A DNA stretch of 64,000 nt from Weissella diestrammenae (GTDB lineage Bacteria > Bacillota > Bacilli > Lactobacillales > Lactobacillaceae): the NCBI RefSeq assembly GCF_014397255.1, contig NZ_CP060724.1, positions 682,001-746,000 of the forward strand, written 5' to 3'. Under the pieces are notes generated by a model, which saw only the letters and a program-made list of their open reading frames with translations, had not been told where the DNA came from and ran no database searches. A program made the translations under genes and the position numbers. Of this stretch, positions 17,223 to 24,750 are shown piece after piece. The stretch's first letter is position 1. Each line of letters opens with the position of its first letter.

Positions 17223-18116
17223 TTACATATATTTTTTTAAGAATGCCAACTTTAACTTAGTATGCGCTTCATCCATGAAATCATATATGCCATGGCTCGC
17301 ATTTTGTACCAAGCATATTTCTGCTCGTGTCCCAATTTGCTCTGTTGCAGCCGCAATCATGACTTGTGTTTGCTGATATGGCACCACTTGGTCTGCTGTG
17401 CCAGCCATCCCCAAAATGGGTGGCATCTGGGGGGAGAAATAAGTCATTGGATTATATTTTTGGACTAATTCAGGCACAGTACTTGGCGCCTTACCTCCAA
17501 ATAATTGTCCCTCAAATGACACATCAGTCCCTGTTTCAGCGTACTTAGGCTGAATACCACTCGCTTTAAATTGTGGCACAAACTGATCGAATTGATATGG
17601 CCCATACATTGCAATAATTGCTTTGACTTGTTCAGACGCCTCTGGTGCTATGCCAAAATCGCGCGCTTCCAGTGCATCAACTGATGCTGAAACACCAGCT
17701 AACACTGCTAAATGTGCGCCTGAAGATTCACCCATCAGTGCAATTTTATCAACATCTAAGTGATAATTGTCCCCATTGGCACGTAACCATCTTAGTGCAG
17801 CTTTAACTTCATAAATTTGAGTTGGAAATGGTGCTTGCCAGATTAATGAGTAATCAATACTGACGATTGCAAACCCAGCCTCAAGGAATCGTAAAGCTGG
17901 ATTTAATTTAAATGACCGCTTAGCACCTAGCCACAAGCCGCCCCCATAAATATCAACCACGACTGGAAAACGTTCATTCTTGTCGTTTGGTAAAAAAATG
18001 TCCAAACCGTGTCGATTGCCAGTCATATAGGCTAAATCTAAATACTGAACTTGACTAACACTAATGTCTGCTGGTTGATACTGATACTGTCGATCAATAA
18101 ATCGTTCTTGCATCAT
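17223..18116 (-). CDS. Alpha/beta hydrolase (carboxylesterase/lipase-like)
   Basis: A 297-residue hydrolase of the hormone-sensitive-lipase / acetyl esterase kind. Oxyanion-hole motif VDIYGGGLW near residue 53-61 (YGGG instead of HGGG), nucleophile elbow GESSG near 129-133, and a C-terminal His in NASHGIYDFMDEA near 275 with a preceding Asp in GTADQVVPY. No signal peptide, so intracellular. Substrate unknown, probably short-chain esters. Start ATG 18116 with AGGAGG 6 bases upstream (a second ATG follows at once). Upstream permease ends at its own terminator, so the esterase and the small membrane protein form their own unit. Confidence 0.85.
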   Translation of the reverse strand: MMQERFIDRQYQYQPADISVSQVQYLDLAYMTGNRHGLDIFLPNDKNERFPVVVDIYGGGLWLGAKRSFKLNPALRFLEAGFAIVSIDYSLIWQAPFPTQIYEVKAALRWLRANGDNYHLDVDKIALMGESSGAHLAVLAGVSASVDALEARDFGIAPEASEQVKAIIAMYGPYQFDQFVPQFKASGIQPKYAETGTDVSFEGQLFGGKAPSTVPELVQKYNPMTYFSPQMPPILGMAGTADQVVPYQQTQVMIAAATEQIGTRAEICLVQNASHGIYDFMDEAHTKLKLAFLKKYM

Positions 18117-18140
18117 AAATCACCTCCTGATATTGCAAAG

Positions 18141-18171
18141 AAAAAGAGGTCAGAAAATTTCTGATACCTCT
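18141..18171 (-). terminator. Terminator of the AAT-family permease
   Basis: Stem AGAGGTATCAGAAA / TTTCTGACCTCT with one mismatch, then T5 on the minus strand. Confidence 0.8.
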
Positions 18172-18179
18172 ATTGTACG

Positions 18180-19535
18180 TTATTTCGGAATTTTGCGTAT
18201 ACTAATCATAATCATCACTAAGTACCAAACAATCGCGATAACTGTGGTCCAAAACGTTTGCCGTTGAGAAAGTAAAATAATAAAAATACCAGCCATAAAA
18301 ATAAGGGTTAGATAATTTGAAACTGGGGCAAATGGCATTTTAAATCGTTTCTCACCCTGAAGGTAATCCGTTGATTGTCGAAACTTAATATGTGTGTAAA
18401 CCAACATCATATACATGATGACAAACGCCGCAGACGCAACGGAGGTAATCAATTCAAACGCATCACCAGGAAAAATAAAATGAACAACGACAGTTAAGGC
18501 AATTAGAAGAGTCGACACTGTGATGGCATTAACCGGCAATTGACGCTGATTCAGTTTTGAAATCTTCTGACCAGGACTAGACAACGAAAACAACATTCGT
18601 CCAGTCGTGTAAATCGAACTATTCAATGAAGACGCTGCAGCCGTCAGAACAACGAAATTAATTATCCCCGCTGCTGCTGTAATCCCAATTCCAGAAAAGA
18701 CCTGAACGAACGGTGATTGGGCAGCACTGTATGCCGTCCATGGTTGAATAGTCATAATGGCTAATAGCGCACCCACATAAAAAATTAGAATACGTATGAT
18801 AATACTATTCACTGCTTTCGGAATGGTGGTCACTGGATCTTTGGTTTCAGCGGCCGTCATTCCCACAAATTCAATCCCTAAAAATGCAAAGAACACCATT
18901 TGGAATGCGGCCAATATTTTATGTCCATGATGCGCAACTAATCCATGTTGCCATAAATTACCAATTGACGTCACACCTTCAACGGTTCTCGTATGGGCAA
19001 TCGCCATCATAATTCCCGTGGCAATCATCGCAACAATGGCGATAATTTTAATCATTGAAAACCAATATTCAGTTTCACCAAATGCAGAAACGGTGACTAC
19101 ATTAAGGCCGTATAATATCAATAAAAATCCGATTTCAAATAGCCACGAGGGGACATTGGGAAACCAAAATTTCATATAAACCCCAACAGCTGTCAGTTCG
19201 GACATGGCAATTGTTATCCAACCAATCCAATAAGTCCAACCCATCACATATCCTGCGCGCGCCCCTAAATATTTTTCAATATAGTTAATAAATGTAGGAT
19301 TATTTGGATCACTCAAAATTAATTCACCAAGGGCTCGCATCATCCAAAACATGAACATGCCAACAATCATATAAATTAAAACGATTGCTGGGCCAGCCGT
19401 TGCAATCGAATGTCCCGCTCCCAAAAAGAGCCCGGTTCCAATCGTACCACCAAGTGCAATCATACTTACATGGCGAGAGGTTAAGCCACGATTCATCTGA
19501 TCCGGTTCACTTGTATCAGTCTGCTTCTCAGTCAT
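18180..19535 (-). CDS. AAT-family amino acid permease
   Basis: A 451-residue, 12-helix amino acid:H+ symporter. N-terminal RGLTSRHVSMIALGGTIGTG is the diagnostic start of the AAT family (LysP/AroP/GabP group), and FFAFLGIEFVGMTAAETKDP near 215-235 is the second family signature. Substrate cannot be told. ATG 19535 is 14 bases from AAAGGAG, a long spacing that may lower translation; no better start exists. It is a paralogue of the T-box-controlled permease at 40498, sharing the same N-terminal pattern. Confidence 0.88.
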   Translation of the reverse strand: MTEKQTDTSEPDQMNRGLTSRHVSMIALGGTIGTGLFLGAGHSIATAGPAIVLIYMIVGMFMFWMMRALGELILSDPNNPTFINYIEKYLGARAGYVMGWTYWIGWITIAMSELTAVGVYMKFWFPNVPSWLFEIGFLLILYGLNVVTVSAFGETEYWFSMIKIIAIVAMIATGIMMAIAHTRTVEGVTSIGNLWQHGLVAHHGHKILAAFQMVFFAFLGIEFVGMTAAETKDPVTTIPKAVNSIIIRILIFYVGALLAIMTIQPWTAYSAAQSPFVQVFSGIGITAAAGIINFVVLTAAASSLNSSIYTTGRMLFSLSSPGQKISKLNQRQLPVNAITVSTLLIALTVVVHFIFPGDAFELITSVASAAFVIMYMMLVYTHIKFRQSTDYLQGEKRFKMPFAPVSNYLTLIFMAGIFIILLSQRQTFWTTVIAIVWYLVMIMISIRKIPK

Positions 19536-19666
19536 TTAATATTCTACAGCTCCTTTGCTTAGTAACATGCTATTCATTTTACCACGAATAACTCATTATA
19601 TTAGTCTTTTCACAGAATGAGGTATATAATATACTTACTTTTAATCAGTCGAATAGGAGTCGTCCG

Positions 19667-21124
19667 ATGCCTTTATCAGCATTCCCTTTGTTAGAACAAT
19701 TGAAATTAACCCATCAGGAAGGACTGCTTTTTGGTGGTCACTATGGCTTAGAAATTGAAGTTCATCGTGTTAATCAATTCGGTAAAATTAGTCACGCCCC
19801 TCATCCAAATTCACTTGGTCATCGTCGTTATCACCCATACATTACAACTGACTACAGTGAATCACAATTAGAGTTAGTCACTCAACCTGCACAATCGCTC
19901 CATAACGCACGTCATCATCTACGGCAAATCCAATATGTCGTCCAAGATTCAATTCAATCAGCAGAACGTATCTGGCCACTGAGCATGCCACCTCATTATG
20001 ATACAAGCGACTTAAAGTGGCTGGATTCGACTTTTGAACGTGGATGGTATCAAGCATACCGCGATTGGTTAAAAAACAAATATGGTTCAACACATGCCAC
20101 CATGACTGGTGTTCATGTTAACCTCTCTTTGTCTTCTGATTTAATCGCAATTAATTTTCATGCACAGCAAACAGAAACAAACTTAGTTGAATTTCAAAAT
20201 CTGTTATACTTCAATCTTGCTCAGGCGTTTGTAGCACATCGTTGGCTGCTTGTTTATTTGTTTGGGGCAAGTCCGATTAATTTCAATCCGACAACCGATT
20301 CTAGAATGACATCCGAGCACCGTCAGGTTAGGTCATTGCGTGACAGTCAATATGGATTTTCAAATGATCCTGATGTCAACATTACTTATACCAAAAACGT
20401 GGCAAACGTCTTAGCCCAAATAACGTCTGCTATCGACAATGGGACGCTTTTTTCACCTGCCGAGTTTTATGGTACAATTCGTTTTAAAGGCGATGATATC
20501 TTAACCCAAGGTGTACGTTATCTAGAATTACGCGTATTAGATACTGATCCCTTTGACCCAGTTGGTATTTCAGGAACAACTTTATCAATTATTGAACTAC
20601 TAACGGCCTATTTCACCGCCCAAAATAAGTCGTACTCAGAAAATGAACTTGAAGAAGCGTTGGCGCTTAGCAATGAAATTGCATTACAACATCCTTTTGA
20701 TAGATTACCAAATCTTGACGCAGCAAAAACATTAATTCAAGATTTAGCTCTTTTTGCAAAGCATTTCTCGCCACGATTTGATGATGCATTGCAAGAAATA
20801 ACTAATCGAATTCAAAATCCATCACTTACACCAGCTGCGCGTTTAATTGCAAATAAAAACTATTCAACTGAGCAACTTGCCTTAGATTTAGCCAATAAAA
20901 GAGCCCAGATGTTCCATGTGGAACAAAACGCCACCTATTTCAACGAGATATTTGGTGACACGCCCCTTGCTGTAACATACATGCAAGCTATTAAAATAGG
21001 CTTGACGATTGTTAGTTATGATAGTTCACATTTAACACTACAATTCAAAGCGCATACAGAAACCATTAAAACTTCAGTTGATTTACTCAAATTATTCCCG
21101 GAAATCAACGTCAGTCACAAATGA
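19667..21124 (+). CDS. gshA: Glutamate-cysteine ligase (gamma-glutamylcysteine synthetase)
   Basis: A 485-residue enzyme joining Glu and Cys with ATP, the first step to glutathione. N-terminal GGHYGLEIEVHRV contains the Glu residues of the metal/substrate site; DYSESQLELVTQP and TGVHVNLSLS are typical of the GshA module of Firmicutes. Its length fits the ligase alone; the ATP-grasp (glutathione synthase) half of bifunctional GshF is absent, and no gshB is next to it. It may therefore make only gamma-glutamylcysteine. Start ATG 19667 with AGGAGT 6 bases upstream. A parS-like sequence lies within the gene. The following gene starts 22 bases after its stop. Confidence 0.85.
   Translation: MPLSAFPLLEQLKLTHQEGLLFGGHYGLEIEVHRVNQFGKISHAPHPNSLGHRRYHPYITTDYSESQLELVTQPAQSLHNARHHLRQIQYVVQDSIQSAERIWPLSMPPHYDTSDLKWLDSTFERGWYQAYRDWLKNKYGSTHATMTGVHVNLSLSSDLIAINFHAQQTETNLVEFQNLLYFNLAQAFVAHRWLLVYLFGASPINFNPTTDSRMTSEHRQVRSLRDSQYGFSNDPDVNITYTKNVANVLAQITSAIDNGTLFSPAEFYGTIRFKGDDILTQGVRYLELRVLDTDPFDPVGISGTTLSIIELLTAYFTAQNKSYSENELEEALALSNEIALQHPFDRLPNLDAAKTLIQDLALFAKHFSPRFDDALQEITNRIQNPSLTPAARLIANKNYSTEQLALDLANKRAQMFHVEQNATYFNEIFGDTPLAVTYMQAIKIGLTIVSYDSSHLTLQFKAHTETIKTSVDLLKLFPEINVSHK
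20910..20925. other. parS-like site 3 (degenerate), inside gshA
   Basis: TGTTCCATGTGGAACA has one change in the central CACGTG; the arms match. Probably weaker ParB binding, if any. Confidence 0.45.
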
Positions 21125-21146
21125 TAAACAAAACGAGGTTCACATC

Positions 21147-21554
21147 ATGACAACAACACACCCATTTAACTTTGATTCTTGGTCAACTTATCTTCAGCAA
21201 CAGGAAAGTAAACCGATTCAATGGGGGAAAGGGCATGACCATCTTGAACATCCACTCTATGATGCAAAGATATTCGACCTTATCAAAGCATTTGAACAGT
21301 CAGATTACTTCGACCAAAACTTTGCTCGAACACTCATGCAAAAAGGCTTCTCCGAACAAATTTCGGAAGCTGATATTCGAGAGATTATCAATGAGACAAC
21401 TGACTTTTTCACATTACGCGCTATCACATCACTCATTATCTATAATGAGCGCCATATTGAAGGTCTCTGGGCAGCGATGATCGAAAACGGGCTCCTTAAC
21501 CGATTATTAGTCAAATTAAATACACAAACACCAGATGGCTATCCAATCTGGTAA
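21147..21554 (+). CDS. Conserved hypothetical protein (DUF6508-like)
   Basis: 135 residues, soluble and acidic. The C-terminal part (FFTLRAITSLIIYNERHIEG then LWAAMIENGLLNRLLVKL) follows the pattern I associate with DUF6508: a threonine/leucine helix, an arginine, then a small-side-chain helix ending in a leucine-rich strand. Function unknown. ATG 21147 is chosen over an upstream in-frame ATG at 21078 because ACGAGG precedes it and the upstream stretch lies inside gshA. Co-transcribed with gshA (gap 22 bases) and ends at a strong terminator, so it may act in thiol metabolism, but this is only context. Confidence 0.6.
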   Translation: MTTTHPFNFDSWSTYLQQQESKPIQWGKGHDHLEHPLYDAKIFDLIKAFEQSDYFDQNFARTLMQKGFSEQISEADIREIINETTDFFTLRAITSLIIYNERHIEGLWAAMIENGLLNRLLVKLNTQTPDGYPIW

Positions 21555-21560
21555 CGAAAT

Positions 21561-21600
21561 AAAACGCCTACATGGGATTGCATCCAATGTAGGCGTTTTA
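21561..21600. terminator. Bidirectional terminator between the gshA operon and the AI-2E transporter gene
   Basis: AAAACGCCTACAT pairs with ATGTAGGCGTTTT; A- and T-runs on both sides. Serves both convergent genes. Confidence 0.88.
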
Positions 21601-21620
21601 TATATTTATTAACCAGATAA

Positions 21621-22748
21621 TTAGTTATCTGAAACATTTTGCGCAGTCGCTTCTCTTTCGCGATAGAAAAAATCCCAAAGATAAACCACCAAGGTGCGAA
21701 CAATTGCATAAGCTGGAATAACCAAAATCATCCCCAGCGCACCTGCAACATTTCCAGCTGCCAACAATAAAATAATAATTGTAAGCGGATGAATATTTAA
21801 CCGACCACCAATGATTCGAGGATAAATAATATTTCCATCAATTAAATGTACAATCCCAACGACAATGATGGTCCACAAGACTTGCCAACCGCCCATTGTT
21901 AAGGCGACAAATAAAGCTGGTACAATCCCAATATATGGCCCCAAATAGGGTACGATGTTGGCAATCCCAGCAATTACACCTAACAACAATGCGTATTTTT
22001 GCCCGATCATCACATACCCAATACCAGTGGCAACACCGACATAAATCATCTCAAATACTTGTCCCATAATGTAATGTGACAACGTATCATGAATTCGCTC
22101 TGCAACTTCACCGACATCATCTTGCCGGCTTGGAAACCATTTCTTAATAAATGGCACTAATTTATGGCCATCGTTCAACATATAAAATGTCATCACTGGG
22201 ACTGTCAGCGCATAAACCAAATAACCAATAATTGAACTTGCAATTTGCCCTGCACCATTAGCCATGCCATTGATGATGTGCGTACCATACTTTTGAATGC
22301 CTTCTTGAATAGTATTGGAATTGACACTAAGACCCAACGTTTTAATCCAATGCCATTTTGCTGACATTTCAACCCAATGTTTACCTTCATTAATAAATAC
22401 TGGCGCCATCTTGATTAGATTACTAATTTGATCGACGACTTTTGGTAATAACGCAGCGGCCGAGGCCCCAACGAGAACTAATAAAATGAACACCATTAGC
22501 AACGATGCTGCCCAACGTGGTACATACGTCGACTTGCTCAATTTTATCTTCACAATGAGATTAACAATCGGATTCAAAATATAAAATAGCAATCCAGAAA
22601 TTAAAACTGGAATAAATACAGCACCAATAAATTTAAATATCGGTTCTAGAATAAATGATAATTGTGATACGACTAACAGTAATAGTGCAATCACTAATAA
22701 TTCAAGCGACCAAAACAAAATTGTTTTTTGTCTTAATTTGTCTAACAT
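21621..22748 (-). CDS. AI-2E / PerM family transporter
   Basis: A 375-residue membrane protein of the UPF0118 (AI-2E exporter / PerM / YdbI) family: two helix pairs at the N-terminus, a large loop around 100-165 and a cluster of C-terminal helices with YLGPYIGIVPALFVAL and HPLTIIILLLAAG, the conserved family part. Members include Na+/H+ antiporters and possible AI-2 exporters; the name does not prove function. Start ATG 22748 has GAGGT 4 bases upstream and is 7 bases after the acylphosphatase stop, so they are co-transcribed. Confidence 0.85.
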   Translation of the reverse strand: MLDKLRQKTILFWSLELLVIALLLLVVSQLSFILEPIFKFIGAVFIPVLISGLLFYILNPIVNLIVKIKLSKSTYVPRWAASLLMVFILLVLVGASAAALLPKVVDQISNLIKMAPVFINEGKHWVEMSAKWHWIKTLGLSVNSNTIQEGIQKYGTHIINGMANGAGQIASSIIGYLVYALTVPVMTFYMLNDGHKLVPFIKKWFPSRQDDVGEVAERIHDTLSHYIMGQVFEMIYVGVATGIGYVMIGQKYALLLGVIAGIANIVPYLGPYIGIVPALFVALTMGGWQVLWTIIVVGIVHLIDGNIIYPRIIGGRLNIHPLTIIILLLAAGNVAGALGMILVIPAYAIVRTLVVYLWDFFYREREATAQNVSDN

Positions 22749-22755
22749 ACTTACC

Positions 22756-23034
22756 TCATTTAATAATTGAAAATATCTGATTCATTGATGCAAGTTGCGT
22801 TTCTGTTTGCACCATATGAGAAATATTTGTAAAAGGAAATGTGCCCCTATGCATGGACGAAATGAAACGCTCGATTTGCTGATCATTGCCCTGCACAAAC
22901 ACCTCAACACTACCATCAGAAAGGCTCTTTACAAACCCAACTAAACGATATTCATCAGCCAATTTCTTCGTTGCCCAGCGAAAGCCAACACCTTGTACAA
23001 GGCCATCAATATTTAAAATAATTGCTCGTTGCAA
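22756..23034 (-). CDS. acyP: Acylphosphatase-like protein, catalytic Asn replaced
   Basis: About 92 residues with the ferredoxin-like acylphosphatase fold. The phosphate-binding loop DGLVQGVGFRW with Arg19 is intact. The second motif, normally G-x-V-x-N-x-x-D-G, reads GFVKSLSDG: Ser37 stands where the catalytic Asn is expected, so activity on acyl phosphates is doubtful. The start is probably TTG at 23034 (LQRAII), preceded by AGGGGTGG; the open frame continues to 23064 but the extra residues are not acylphosphatase-like. It lies 29 bases after the tetR stop and 7 bases before the AI-2E transporter, in one leftward operon. A parS site occupies the tetR-acyP junction. Confidence 0.75.
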   Translation of the reverse strand: MQRAIILNIDGLVQGVGFRWATKKLADEYRLVGFVKSLSDGSVEVFVQGNDQQIERFISSMHRGTFPFTNISHMVQTETQLASMNQIFSIIK

Positions 23035-23045
23035 GATACCACCCC

Positions 23046-23061
23046 TGTTCCACGTGAAACA
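23046..23061. other. parS-type ParB (Spo0J) binding site 4
   Basis: TGTTCCACGTGAAACA, exact canonical match, in the short gap between the tetR stop and the acyP start. Confidence 0.88.
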
Positions 23062-23063
23062 CA

Positions 23064-23642
23064 CTAGTCGCCTTCGCGTTCAAATTCTTGACGTACAATT
23101 GGCAATAATTCAAGCCATGTAGACTCAAACAACGTTTGAAACAAGTTATCATTCCACTTATCCGAAAAAAATGGGTGATAAAAGTATGTCAATGCCATCA
23201 TGATTGTCATACCCCGCTGTTGTCTGAATGAATCCCATGCCATGATTCGTTCAACAGCTTCAGCAAATTCCCAAACGCGAGGTCCAATGAGATCATTTTG
23301 TTGTTTAACCTTCAACCGATAAAAATGCATCATTTCAGGATTGGATTGAAACGCAGTCTCACGGGTCGTTAACAATAATTGCAACCAGTCATGCAAGGCA
23401 GTTTCACGCTCATCAATCGGTACCCGACTGGCTTGTGAAATAATTGGGTGGTCAATACCACTCAGCCAATCTTCTTGCATGGCATCAAATAGGGCCTCTT
23501 TATTAGGGAAATGCTTATAAAGAGCAGCATGTGAAATATTCAATTTCTTTGCAATATCTGTTAATCGCGCTTTTTCAACTCCTTTTTCAAGGAGAACATC
23601 TTGCGCTGCATCAAAAATATCACGATCGGTAATTCTTGCCAT
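23064..23642 (-). CDS. TetR/AcrR-family transcriptional regulator
   Basis: 192 residues. An N-terminal DNA-binding domain (about 1-50) has the helix-turn-helix LTDIAKKLNISHAALYKHFP, typical of TetR; the C-terminal ligand domain is helical and not informative. It probably represses its own operon (acylphosphatase, AI-2E transporter) or the divergent aldo/keto reductase 140 bases away. ATG 23642 (MARITD) has AAAGGG upstream; a frame extension to 23651 adds only three residues. Confidence 0.88.
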   Translation of the reverse strand: MARITDRDIFDAAQDVLLEKGVEKARLTDIAKKLNISHAALYKHFPNKEALFDAMQEDWLSGIDHPIISQASRVPIDERETALHDWLQLLLTTRETAFQSNPEMMHFYRLKVKQQNDLIGPRVWEFAEAVERIMAWDSFRQQRGMTIMMALTYFYHPFFSDKWNDNLFQTLFESTWLELLPIVRQEFEREGD

Positions 23643-23781
23643 GTATATCACCCTTTATATATTATCTACCCATTATAAAGCAATCAAGAAAACTATGCGA
23701 ATTAAACAATTATCGACTATAATTAAAGGTAGATTCTGATGTAAGTGTATTTACGTCAATTACTAAATATGGAGGAAAATT

Positions 23782-24639
23782 ATGACATTCAAATCATTAA
23801 CTGACACTTACGAACTAAGCAATGGTGTCAAAATTCCAATTATTGGGTTTGGAACATGGCAAACACCAAATGGTGATGTTGCCTATCAAAGTACATTAGA
23901 TGCTTTAGCGGCAGGCTACCGCCATATCGACACCGCCGCAATTTATGGTAACGAAGAATCAATTGGGCAAGCCATAATTGATTCAGGCATTGATCGAAAA
24001 GAACTGTTCATTACCTCTAAATTATGGAATGATCGGCACAGCTTTGAAGGGGCTCAAGCTGCCTTAGAAGAAAGCTTAAACAAATTACAATTAGACTATC
24101 TTGATCTGTATCTCATTCATTGGCCAAATCCAGTCGATATTCGTGACAACTGGCAACTTGCTAACGCAGAAACTTGGCGTGCCATGGAACATGCTTACGA
24201 AAGTGGAAAAGTTCGAGCCATTGGTATTTCGAATTTCCAACCCCATCATTTTGAATCATTATTAGAAACTGCGAAGGTCACACCGCAAGTTAACCAACTT
24301 TTTGTTAATCCTTCAGACCTTGAAACTGACGCTGTTACCTTTAATCAACGCCATAATACACTTACCGAAGCATATTCACCTTTAGCTACTAATCGTTTGT
24401 TAAAGGTCCCAGAGCTAATTGCAATTGGTGAGAAATATGGAAAATCAGCTGCTCAGGTAACATTGCGTTGGTCGTTACAACATGGATTCTTACCATTACC
24501 AAAATCAACGCATCAGGAAAGAATTGTTCAAAATACACAATTATTTGATTTTGATTTAACGCCAGAGGATATGGCCAAGATTGATGCACTTTCAGGCGTT
24601 GCTGGATTGCATACAAATCCTGATGAAACGGATTTTTAA
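23782..24639 (+). CDS. Aldo/keto reductase
   Basis: A 285-residue NADPH-dependent oxidoreductase with a TIM barrel. The catalytic tetrad is visible: Asp in YRHIDTAAIYGNE, Tyr in the same stretch, Lys in ITSKLWNDRH, His in YLIHWPNP. The C-terminal LPLPKSTHQERI binds the NADP adenosine phosphate. Close to 2,5-diketo-D-gluconate reductase / glyoxal reductase types; substrate not decidable. GGAGG is 7 bases before ATG 23782. Divergent from tetR, so possibly controlled by it. Ends at a terminator. Confidence 0.9.
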   Translation: MTFKSLTDTYELSNGVKIPIIGFGTWQTPNGDVAYQSTLDALAAGYRHIDTAAIYGNEESIGQAIIDSGIDRKELFITSKLWNDRHSFEGAQAALEESLNKLQLDYLDLYLIHWPNPVDIRDNWQLANAETWRAMEHAYESGKVRAIGISNFQPHHFESLLETAKVTPQVNQLFVNPSDLETDAVTFNQRHNTLTEAYSPLATNRLLKVPELIAIGEKYGKSAAQVTLRWSLQHGFLPLPKSTHQERIVQNTQLFDFDLTPEDMAKIDALSGVAGLHTNPDETDF

Positions 24640-24648
24640 AAAGATAGG

Positions 24649-24676
24649 GAAATTAGAGCAATCTAATTTCTTTTTT
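24649..24676 (+). terminator. Terminator of the aldo/keto reductase gene
   Basis: Perfect 9-bp stem GAAATTAGA / TCTAATTTC, 4-base loop, T6. Confidence 0.85.
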
Positions 24677-24718
24677 ATTTAAGAAACATGCTAAAATATG
24701 ACTTATTAACTAATTAAA

Positions 24719-24750
24719 GGAGTGAGGGCACCCCTCTTTGTAGAACGAAA
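24719..24750 (+). promoter_or_regulatory. Unusual translation-start region of rlmD
   Basis: The best SD (AAAGGAG, ending about 24722) is roughly 28 bases before the ATG, far beyond normal. Between them GAGGG-CAC-CCCTC (24724-24736) can form a small GC-rich hairpin that would bring SD and start closer, or hide the SD. No in-frame start codon lies nearer to the SD. Confidence 0.45.
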
